A stretch of 64,000 nt of DNA from Sphingobium sp. Ant17 (GTDB lineage Bacteria > Pseudomonadota > Alphaproteobacteria > Sphingomonadales > Sphingomonadaceae): contig NZ_JEMV01000015.1 in the NCBI RefSeq assembly GCF_000588875.1, positions 25,564 to 89,563 on the forward strand, written 5' to 3'. Below the pieces are notes generated by a model, which saw nothing but the letters and a program-made list of their open reading frames with translations, ran no database searches and had not been told where the DNA came from. A program made the position numbers and the translations under genes. This document shows, in pieces, positions 25,725 through 33,046 of the stretch (positions are counted from its first letter, which is position 1; the number at the start of each line of letters is the position of its first letter).

Positions 25725-27224
25725 TCAGGCGGACGCGTCGGCCATGGTCTGATCGGTCGGGGCCGAAATGGCGGGATTACGATTCTTGATCGCCACCCGC
25801 GCCGACCGCACACCCGCACCATAGTCCGGGTGAACCTGGTCAAACAGTGCGCACTGACGCTCTTCGATGAAGTCGGGGATGTCGCCCATCGCAGCAGCGA
25901 TGTTGGCGAACAGACGTTCTTTCTGTCCGTCGTCAAACAGATTGAACAGCGCGCGGGGCTGGCCGAAATCGTCATTGCCCTCGCGGTGGTTCCATCGATC
26001 CGCATCGCCGGAGATTTTAAGCGGCGGCTCGTCGAAGCGATGATCCTCGACCGGCCCGCCAAAGCTGTTGGGCTCATAATAGGCGGCCGGGTTGGGATTA
26101 TTGGCGAAGAAACGCATCGCCCCATCCTTGTGATAATGATTCACCGGACAGTGCGGGGCGTTGATCGGCAATGCTTCATAATGGGTGCCGATGCGATGGC
26201 GATGCGCGTCGGCATAAGCGAAGATCCGCGCTTGCAGCATCTTGTCGGGCGAAAAGCCGATGCCGGGCACGATGTTGGACGGGCTGAACGCCGCCTGCTC
26301 GATTTCAGCGAAATAATTGTCCGGGTTGCGGTTCAATTCCATCACGCCAATGTCGATCGGCGGATAGTCGGCATGCGGCCACACCTTCGTCAGGTCGAAC
26401 GGGTTATAGGGCGTCTTGTCGGCGTCCGCTTCTGGCATGATCTGGACCTGCATTTTCCATTTGGGAAAATTGCCGGTCTCGATCGCCTCGAACAGATCCT
26501 CCTGCGTCGATTCGCGGGTACGGCCGACGACCTGCGCCGCTTCCTCATTGGTCCAATGCCGATGGCCTTGCATCGTCTTGAAGTGGAATTTGACCCAGAA
26601 GCGTTCACCCGCGTCGTTGATGAGCGCGAACGTATGGCTGCCATATCCGTTGATGTGGCGAATATCGGTCGGCAGGCCACGGTCGGACATCAGGATCGTC
26701 ACCTGGTGCAACGATTCGGGCGACAGCGACCAGAAATCCCACATTGCCGTGGGGGAGCGCAAATTGGTGCGCGGATGGCGCTTCTGCGTATGGATGAAGT
26801 CCGGGAATTTCAGCGGATCGCGCACGAAAAACACAGGCGTGTTGTTGCCAACGAGATCCCAATTGCCTTCCGGCGTATAGAATTTGAGCGCAAAGCCACG
26901 GACGTCACGCTCAGCGTCGGCAGCGCCCGCTTCGCCTGCCACCGTGGAGCAACGCAGGATCATCGGTGTCTGCGCGCCAGGCTGCAGCACCTTGGCTTTG
27001 GTATATTGAGAGATATCGCCGGTGATGGTCAACGTGCCATGCGCGCCCCATCCCTTGGCATGCACGACTCGCTCCGGCACCCGTTCGCGATTCTGGTGGG
27101 CCAGCTTCTCGATCAGCTGATAATCCTGCAACAGCAAGGGGCCGCGCGGCCCTGCGGACAGGCTGTTCTGATTGTCGGCAATCGGCGCACCAGCGCTCGT
27201 CGTCATGGTCGGCTTGTCGGCCAT
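25725..27224 (-). CDS. katA: Catalase (monofunctional heme catalase)
   Basis: A 499-residue small-subunit catalase that dismutates hydrogen peroxide. The distal His region is [14 protein letters not shown], the conserved Asn region [19 protein letters not shown], and the heme-ligand Tyr lies in [18 protein letters not shown]. The start at 27224 has GAGGAGG six bases upstream; the ATG at 27230 would abut the RBS. A perfect dyad about 80 bp upstream may be an OxyR-type site. Length is typical of clade 3 enzymes. Confidence 0.95.
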   Translation of the reverse strand: MADKPTMTTSAGAPIADNQNSLSAGPRGPLLLQDYQLIEKLAHQNRERVPERVVHAKGWGAHGTLTITGDISQYTKAKVLQPGAQTPMILRCSTVAGEAGAADAERDVRGFALKFYTPEGNWDLVGNNTPVFFVRDPLKFPDFIHTQKRHPRTNLRSPTAMWDFWSLSPESLHQVTILMSDRGLPTDIRHINGYGSHTFALINDAGERFWVKFHFKTMQGHRHWTNEEAAQVVGRTRESTQEDLFEAIETGNFPKWKMQVQIMPEADADKTPYNPFDLTKVWPHADYPPIDIGVMELNRNPDNYFAEIEQAAFSPSNIVPGIGFSPDKMLQARIFAYADAHRHRIGTHYEALPINAPHCPVNHYHKDGAMRFFANNPNPAAYYEPNSFGGPVEDHRFDEPPLKISGDADRWNHREGNDDFGQPRALFNLFDDGQKERLFANIAAAMGDIPDFIEERQCALFDQVHPDYGAGVRSARVAIKNRNPAISAPTDQTMADASA

Positions 27225-27302
27225 AGTCATCCTCCTCGTCTTGGATGAGGAGAAGGATACGCCGTCAGGCAGTTCTGGCAAAACAGTATAAAGTGCGATG
27301 AA

Positions 27303-27321
27303 TGATCGATTTTATCGATCA
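27303..27321. promoter_or_regulatory. Dyad upstream of katA, possible OxyR/LysR-type site
   Basis: TGATCGAT-TTT-ATCGATCA is a perfect 8-bp inverted repeat in the 137 bp between clpS and katA, centred about 88 bp before the katA start. LysR-type regulators such as OxyR often bind T-N11-A dyads here in catalase promoters. The assignment is positional only. Confidence 0.35.
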
Positions 27322-27361
27322 ATAGACAGCAACTGATCAACCACCAAGATGGCGGCAGACG

Positions 27362-27739
27362 TCAGGCCTTTTCCAGCGTACATTGCAATGGATGCTGGTT
27401 CTGCCGGGCGAAATCCATCACCTGGTTCACCTTCGTCTCGGCCACTTCATAGCTGAAGATACCGCAGACGCCGACGCCCCGCTGGTGGACATGCAGCATG
27501 ACGCGCGTGGCCTGCTCCATATCCATGCGGAAGAAATGCTGAAGCACATGGACGACGAATTCCATCGGCGTGTAATCGTCGTTGAGCATCAGTACCTTGT
27601 AAAGCGAAGGCTTTTTTGTGCGCGTACGGGTACGGGTGGCGATACCGACGTTTGGACCACCTGGACCTTCGCCCTGGTCGTCCTGGTCCTGGCCCGCCAT
27701 CGTCGCAGGGTCCGCATGGGCTGAGATGATGCTGTTCAT
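27362..27739 (-). CDS. clpS: ATP-dependent Clp protease adaptor ClpS
   Basis: A 125-residue N-end-rule adaptor that delivers substrates with bulky hydrophobic N-termini to ClpAP. The core is complete: [23 protein letters not shown] (substrate pocket with the Asn-Asp-Asp) and [27 protein letters not shown]. The N-terminal region is variable and polar; the start may be 27739 or 27700 (both ATG, neither with a clear RBS). Single-gene unit. Confidence 0.92.
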   Translation of the reverse strand: MNSIISAHADPATMAGQDQDDQGEGPGGPNVGIATRTRTRTKKPSLYKVLMLNDDYTPMEFVVHVLQHFFRMDMEQATRVMLHVHQRGVGVCGIFSYEVAETKVNQVMDFARQNQHPLQCTLEKA

Positions 27740-27828
27740 GATGTAAGGGAATATGGCGATTTGTCCGGCCATGGCAAGGGGCCGATGGGGCAGGACGGGT
27801 GAGCCGCCCAGATTAGGGCATCAACGCG

Positions 27829-27864
27829 AAAGGGCACCCTTCTCATGAGAGAAGAGCGCCCTTT
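27829..27864 (-). terminator. Hairpin terminator after phasin gene
   Basis: AAAGGGC and GCCCTTT enclose an inner stem CTTCTC/GAGAAG, giving a long hairpin 28-63 bp past the phasin stop. The T-run after it on the minus strand is short (TTTCG), so efficiency is uncertain. Confidence 0.65.
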
Positions 27865-27891
27865 GCATTATAGGCGGAAAAACGCGGGCGC

Positions 27892-28764
27892 TTAGGCGGC
27901 CAGCGACTTCACCTTGTCGGTGACGAGCGTCACGCGCGCGGTCAGCGGTTGGGCGATGTCGCCAGCAACCTTCATCATCGCTTCGCTGTTCTTCGCGGCT
28001 TCCTTGGTGAACTCGTCGAAGCTGCTGGAGAGCATCTGGCTCTGGAGCTGGAAGAATTCGGTCGGCGTCTTGACGGTCGCGAAGCTCTTGAGCGCGGCGG
28101 TGGCCTTCTCGAAGTTCTTGCGGCTGTAGTCGACGGCTTCCTGGCTCATCGTTTCCATCGCCTTGGCGGCGATCTTGCTCGATTCGACCATGGCTTCGAC
28201 ATTGCCCTTGGCGATGTCGCTCATTTCTTCGATCGCCTTGGTCGACTTCTCGACGCTGGCCTTGGCCTTCTCGTTCATGTCGGCATAGGCGGTTTCGAAC
28301 TTGGCCTTGGTGTCCTCGGCGAACTTCTTACCGTTTTCCATCACGTCATTCATGATCTTCGTTCCTTCTACAGCCGGCAGCGGCTTGGTTGCGGTCGTCT
28401 TGGCCTTTTTGTCGAGGCTCTGTGATGTATCAGCTTTGGGGGCAGCATCAGCGACACCCTCAATCTCCGGCTCCGGCATGGCATCCGCCGCCGTCGTCGC
28501 AGCGACGATCGCTGCCGGACTGGCTTCCTTAGCCTTCACGGATTTCGCGGATGGATTGGCATCCATTGCAGGCACCGACTTCGCGGGGTTGGCGTCCATC
28601 GCCGGAACGCTCGATACAGCCTTGCGCGGCGGGGCAGGCTTCCGGGCAGCGGGCGTGGGCTCGATAGCCGCTTCAGCCGCCTTCAACGCTTCGCTCGCCG
28701 ACAATGTCGCCGATCCGCTTTTACCGGGCTTGGCAGCGGCTCCAGTCTTTGGTGTAACAGCCAT
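27892..28764 (-). CDS. phaP: Phasin family protein (PHA granule-associated)
   Basis: A 290-residue protein. Residues 140-290 form an amphipathic helical phasin domain (KKFAEDTKAKFETAYADMNEKAKA, EFFQLQSQMLSSSFDEFTKEAAKNSEAMMKV) that coats polyhydroxyalkanoate granules. The first 130 residues are an Ala/Pro/Lys-rich, probably disordered extension with a tandem repeat of SVPAMDANP. GGAGG lies six bases before the chosen ATG at 28764. It lies downstream of the PHA synthase gene on the same strand, but has its own promoter region with a large inverted repeat. Confidence 0.92.
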   Translation of the reverse strand: MAVTPKTGAAAKPGKSGSATLSASEALKAAEAAIEPTPAARKPAPPRKAVSSVPAMDANPAKSVPAMDANPSAKSVKAKEASPAAIVAATTAADAMPEPEIEGVADAAPKADTSQSLDKKAKTTATKPLPAVEGTKIMNDVMENGKKFAEDTKAKFETAYADMNEKAKASVEKSTKAIEEMSDIAKGNVEAMVESSKIAAKAMETMSQEAVDYSRKNFEKATAALKSFATVKTPTEFFQLQSQMLSSSFDEFTKEAAKNSEAMMKVAGDIAQPLTARVTLVTDKVKSLAA

Positions 28765-28778
28765 GACCATCCTCCGTT

Positions 28779-28839
28779 TGTTGCACTGCACAATAAGCCC
28801 GCATATATGAAAATGCAAGAATTATTGTGCAGTGCAACA
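28779..28839. promoter_or_regulatory. Perfect 18-bp inverted repeat in the phasin promoter (PhaR-type operator candidate)
   Basis: The arms TGTTGCACTGCACAATAA (28779-28796) and its exact complement (28822-28839) flank 25 bp that hold AT-rich, -10-like sequence (CATATAT). Each arm contains the near-palindrome TTGCACTGCACAA. PhaR repressors of alphaproteobacteria bind TGC/GCA-rich sites ahead of phasin genes, so this is a likely PhaR operator pair. The inner arm ends 14 bp before the phasin start codon and would overlap the RBS leader. Confidence 0.65.
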
Positions 28840-28903
28840 AAAGCGACATCTGCCGCCTGTCGCAGGAAAGGACCGCCTCACCGTGGGTTGTACAGGAAGC
28901 GGC

Positions 28904-30643
28904 TTATCCGCCCTTCACATAGCGCCCCGGCGCATCCTCGATGGCCTTGAGCCGCCCTTTGCCAGGCTGCCGCGCGCCCTTGACCGGCACGGTGCGCGAA
29001 TCGATCGTTTCGAGCCAGCCGCGCCAGTCCGGCCACCAGCTTCCCTTCGTTTCCCTGGCCTGCGCGATGAAGGCGTGCAGGGTGGGCTGAGTATCGTCGC
29101 AGACCCAATATTGATATTTATTGGCGGCGGGCGGATTGATGACCCCGGCAATATGCCCCGATCCCGCCAGCACGAAACGGATCGGACCGGACAGATTTTC
29201 GGTCAGCTTCCACACGCTTTCGAGCGGCGCGATATGATCTTCCTTGCCTGCCTGGACATAAGCGGGCGTTTGGACCGTCTTGAGGTCGATCGGTGTGCCA
29301 TCGACACTGATCGCGCCCGGCGTGACCAGCAGGTTATCGCGGTAGAGCTGGGTCAAATAATCGCGATGCCAGCGCGCCGGCAGGTTGGTCGTGTCGCCAT
29401 TCCAGTAGAGCAGGTCGAACGGAGGATAATCCTGCCCCAGCAGGTAATTGTTGACGACATAGTTCCAGATGAGGTCGCGCCCGCGCAGCAGGTTAAAGGT
29501 CAGCGCCATATAGCGCCCATCAAGAAAACCGCCGGTCGATAGCTTGTCCACCAGCTTCATCTGTTCATCGTCCACGAACAGGGTGAGGTCGCCTGCCTTG
29601 CTGAAATCGACCTGCGCGGTGAAGAAGGTCGCGCTTGCCACCTTGTCCGCTTCGCCGCGTGCCGCAAGCAGCGCCAGCGTTGCCGCCAGCGTGGTCCCCG
29701 CCACGCAATAACCGATCGTGTGGACGCTCTTGACCTTGAGCAGATCACGCACGGTATCGATCGCATCGACTTGGCCGCGCAGGATATAATCGTCCCAGAT
29801 CAGATCCTTCATGTCGGCGTCAGCGGATTTCCAGGATACCAGGAAGACGCTGATCCCCTGATCGACCGCCCATTTGACGAAGCTTTTTTCCGGGCTGAGA
29901 TCAAGAATGTAGAAGCGGTTGATCCACGGCGGGAAGATGATGAGCGGCGTTTCCAGCACCGTGTCCGTCGACGGCGCATAATGGATCAGCTGGTAGAGCG
30001 GGGTTTCATGGATGACCTTGCCCGGCGTCGCGGCGATGTTGCGCCCCAGTTCGAACTGGGTGCCATCAGTATGGGTCAACTGCCCCTTTTCCATGTCGGC
30101 CAGCATATGCTGCAAGCCCTTGACCAGATTCTCGCCGCCGCTTTCGATCGTCTTTTGCACGACGGCTGGATTGGTCAGCGGGAAATTGGAAGGCGACAGA
30201 GCGTCCAGCATGCCACCCGTCGCAAAGCGCAGCTTGGCCTTCTGCTTGGGGTCCACGCCATCCACGGCATCGGCCAACCGGGTCATATAGTCAGACACCA
30301 GCAGATAGCTTTGGCGGATGATGTCGTAGAAGGGATTTTGCGTCCAGGCCGGGTCGGCGAAGCGGCGATCCTTGCGTGCGGCGGGGCTGTCGGCCGGGAC
30401 GGGCACGGGTTCATCGCGCCACATGCCGCCCGAATCGAGAAAGCGCTGCCACATTGCCAGCCCTTCGTCGGCGAAACCGGACTGGATACGCGCCACGGCT
30501 TGCGGGTCGAAGGGCAGCGTCATGCCGGATGCACCCGCCGCCTGCTCCAGCATCAATTGCTGGGCGCGGCCGATCGCGTGCGTCCATTGCTGCATCTGGT
30601 CCAGCGTCGGCAGATGCGGCTCCATGATATCGACTTTATCCAT
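28904..30643 (-). CDS. phaC: Class I poly(R)-hydroxyalkanoate synthase
   Basis: A 579-residue PhaC that polymerises (R)-3-hydroxyacyl-CoA on the granule surface. The N-terminal PhaC_N domain includes NPFYDIIRQSYLL and RFATGGMLDALSPSNFP. The lipase-like box is GYCVAGT with catalytic C313, and the other triad members lie in AGKEDHIAPLESVWKL (Asp) and GSGHIAGVINPP (His). AGGAGAG precedes the ATG at 30643 by six bases; an upstream extension is not family-like. It precedes the phasin gene on the same strand. Confidence 0.95.
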   Translation of the reverse strand: MDKVDIMEPHLPTLDQMQQWTHAIGRAQQLMLEQAAGASGMTLPFDPQAVARIQSGFADEGLAMWQRFLDSGGMWRDEPVPVPADSPAARKDRRFADPAWTQNPFYDIIRQSYLLVSDYMTRLADAVDGVDPKQKAKLRFATGGMLDALSPSNFPLTNPAVVQKTIESGGENLVKGLQHMLADMEKGQLTHTDGTQFELGRNIAATPGKVIHETPLYQLIHYAPSTDTVLETPLIIFPPWINRFYILDLSPEKSFVKWAVDQGISVFLVSWKSADADMKDLIWDDYILRGQVDAIDTVRDLLKVKSVHTIGYCVAGTTLAATLALLAARGEADKVASATFFTAQVDFSKAGDLTLFVDDEQMKLVDKLSTGGFLDGRYMALTFNLLRGRDLIWNYVVNNYLLGQDYPPFDLLYWNGDTTNLPARWHRDYLTQLYRDNLLVTPGAISVDGTPIDLKTVQTPAYVQAGKEDHIAPLESVWKLTENLSGPIRFVLAGSGHIAGVINPPAANKYQYWVCDDTQPTLHAFIAQARETKGSWWPDWRGWLETIDSRTVPVKGARQPGKGRLKAIEDAPGRYVKGG

Positions 30644-30787
30644 GGCCACTCTCCTCTTACCTGGTATCATTGCGTCGCACCGCTTTTTCTGGCGTGGCGC
30701 AGATTGCCCGGTTATAGCCAGATTGTGACGCGACAACGGCGTGCGCCGCACTATTCCCTACCGAGAGCTTTCAGGAAAGCCCCTATA

Positions 30788-31995
30788 ATGTCCGAAGAAT
30801 TCTACCGCATGAAGCGCCTGCCCCCTTATGTCATCGCCGAAGTGAATGCGATGCGGGCAGCGGCGCGCGCGGCGGGCGAGGATATTATCGACCTGGGCAT
30901 GGGCAATCCCGACCTGCCGCCGCCGCCGCATGTCATCGACAAACTGATCGAGGTGGTGCGCAAGCCCGACGCCCATGGCTATTCCCAGTCCAAGGGCATC
31001 CCCGGCCTTCGCAAGGCGCAGGCCAATTATTATGGTCGCCGCTTCGGCGTTGATGTCCACCCAGAAACCGAGGTCGTCGTGACCATGGGGTCGAAGGAAG
31101 GATTGGCGAGCCTCGCCACGGCGATCACGGCTCCGGGCGATGTCGTGCTGGCCCCCAACCCCAGCTATCCGATCCACATGTTCGGCTTCATCCTGGCAGG
31201 CGCCACGATCCGATCTGTGCCGACGACGCCGGACGAGAATTATTTTCGTTCGCTCGACCGGGCGATGGCTTTCACCGTGCCGCGCCCGTCGATCCTGGTG
31301 GTGAATTATCCGTCGAACCCGACGGCCGAGACGGTGGACCTGGCCTTTTACGAACGGCTCGTCGCCTGGGCGAAGGAGAACAAGGTCTGGGTCTTGTCCG
31401 ACCTTGCCTATTCGGAGCTCTATTATGACGGCAAGCCGACGCCTTCGATCCTCCAGGTGCCCGGCGCGAAGGACATCGCGGTCGAGTTCACCTCGCTCAG
31501 CAAGACCTATTCGATGGCGGGCTGGCGGATCGGTTTCGCGGTCGGCAACAAGCAGCTGATCGCGGCGATGAGCCGGGTGAAATCCTATCTGGATTATGGC
31601 GCATTCACGCCGATCCAGGCGGCAGCCTGCGCGGCGCTCAATGGGCCGCAGGACATCGTGCAGAAGAACCGCGAATTGTATCACAAGCGCCGCGACGTAC
31701 TGGTCGAAAGCTTCGGCCGCGCCGGGTGGGACATTCCTGCCCCGCCCGCGTCCATGTTCGCCTGGGCACCGTTACCACCTGCGCTCAAGGAGATGGGGAG
31801 TTTGGAATTTTCCAAGCAATTGCTCACCCATGCCAAGGTCGCTGTCGCGCCAGGCGTGGGCTATGGCGAGGATGGCGAAGGCTATGTCCGGATCGCCTGG
31901 TGGAAAATGAGCAACGGCTGCGTCAGGCGGCCAGAAATGTGAAAAAATACCTCCAGTCGATGGGCATCAACACCCCGGCCAAGGGCGCAGCCTGA
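30788..31995 (+). pseudogene. alaC: AlaC-like class I aminotransferase, frameshifted near the 3' end
   Basis: A PLP-dependent aminotransferase of about 402 residues, similar to E. coli AlaC (glutamate-pyruvate transaminase): IDLGMGNPDLPPPPHVIDKL, NPSYPIHMFGFILAGA, NYPSNPTAETVDL, and PLP Lys in FTSLSKTYSMAGWRIGF. Such proteins are often labelled LL-diaminopimelate aminotransferase. The frame breaks at 31897, where GCCTGG should read GCCCTGG. The original frame stops at 31942, while the shifted one continues VENEQRLRQAARNVKKYL to 31995, the usual C-terminus. All catalytic residues lie upstream of the break. An isolated base loss of the kind seen elsewhere here. Confidence 0.9.
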
Positions 31996-32017
31996 TAAGC
32001 AGGCGGACAGGATCGTG

Positions 32018-32509
32018 ATGAACGGCTTTATCTCCCTGCCCCAGGTTTCGCAGGTCGCCCAGACGATCCAGCTAGCGGTGGCACCCGTCTTTCTGCTCGC
32101 CGGGATCGGCGCGTTCCTCAATGTCTGTGCCGCGCGTCTGGCGCGGGTCATCGATCGCGCCCGCGTCATTGAAAAAGCCGTCATGGTGTCGCGTGGCGAG
32201 GAGCATGACCGCTTGGTCGGCGAAATCCGTGTGCTCGATCGGCGGATGAGCGTGGTCAATGGCGCGATCTTCCTGTGCGTGGCGTCAGGCTGCGCTATCT
32301 GCCTGGTCGTGATCTTGCTATTCGCCTCCGAACTGGTCGATGCGCACCTCGGCACGGCGATCGCGATCCTGTTCATCCTGGCCATGTTGTTACAGGCAGC
32401 GGCATTCGGCACCTTCATTCAGGAAATCCGGCTGGCCGCCCGCACCATCCATATCCGCAATGAAGTTCTCTATCACAAGGCAGAGGCGGAGGAGGAAAGC
32501 GGGGCATGA
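32018..32509 (+). CDS. DUF2721 family membrane protein
   Basis: A 163-residue protein with three hydrophobic helices (about residues 18-38, 85-105 and 110-130) and basic linkers (ARLARVIDRARVIEK), matching the DUF2721 family of unknown function. I prefer ATG 32018 to the GTG three bases earlier; AGGA lies nearby upstream. Its stop overlaps the next ATG, coupling it to the [2Fe-2S] protein. Confidence 0.82.
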   Translation: MNGFISLPQVSQVAQTIQLAVAPVFLLAGIGAFLNVCAARLARVIDRARVIEKAVMVSRGEEHDRLVGEIRVLDRRMSVVNGAIFLCVASGCAICLVVILLFASELVDAHLGTAIAILFILAMLLQAAAFGTFIQEIRLAARTIHIRNEVLYHKAEAEEESGA

Positions 32510-33042
32510 CCCGCTTCACCGTCAATGATCGGCCGGTGCAATATCGCATGGACCCGGAAACCCCACTTCTGTGGGCATTACGCGATGCGTCGAACCTGAC
32601 CGGCACCAAATATGGCTGCGGCACGGGCGATTGCGGTGCCTGCACGGTGGATATCGATGGTGAAGCGGTCCGATCCTGCCAGGTGACTATCGGCAAGACC
32701 GAGGGCCGGTTCGTCACCACGATCGAGGCGTTATCGCCCGATCGCGGCCATCCGCTGCAACAGGCCTTCGCTGCCGACAATGTGTCGCAATGCGGCTATT
32801 GCATCCCTGGTATGATCATGGCGGCGTCGGTGCTGCTGCGCCGGACCAGTGATCCGGGCGACGAGGAGATCGATGCGGCGATCACCAATATCTGTCGGTG
32901 CGGCATCTATCCCCGGTTGCGCGGCGCGATCAAAAGGGCGGGACGGATCATGCGCGGGGAAGAGCGGGTCGCCGCTACACCGCCCCCTGGCATCACGCCG
33001 GAAAATGCTTCAAAGACAGTGCCAGCGCTCGGCAAACCCTGA
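32506..33042 (+). CDS. (2Fe-2S) small subunit of a molybdenum hydroxylase (IorA/CoxS-like)
   Basis: A 178-residue electron-transfer subunit. The plant-type cluster motif is GTKYGCGTGDCGACTV plus a later Cys (VRSCQV). The C-terminal four-helix [2Fe-2S] domain has QCGYCIPGM and NICRCGIYPRLR. Such subunits pass electrons from a molybdopterin subunit of isoquinoline oxidoreductase or aldehyde dehydrogenase type. No large subunit follows; the next gene is convergent and unrelated. The tail beyond residue 150 is Pro-rich. Either the partner is elsewhere or this is a relic. Confidence 0.88.
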   Translation: MTRFTVNDRPVQYRMDPETPLLWALRDASNLTGTKYGCGTGDCGACTVDIDGEAVRSCQVTIGKTEGRFVTTIEALSPDRGHPLQQAFAADNVSQCGYCIPGMIMAASVLLRRTSDPGDEEIDAAITNICRCGIYPRLRGAIKRAGRIMRGEERVAATPPPGITPENASKTVPALGKP

Positions 33043-33046
33043 ATGT

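Noticed and set aside
25707..27248. Long open frame on the plus strand opposite katA
   Set aside because: Antisense shadow of a certain catalase gene; composition is Arg/His/Gln-rich, as expected from GC-rich antisense codons, with no family motif.
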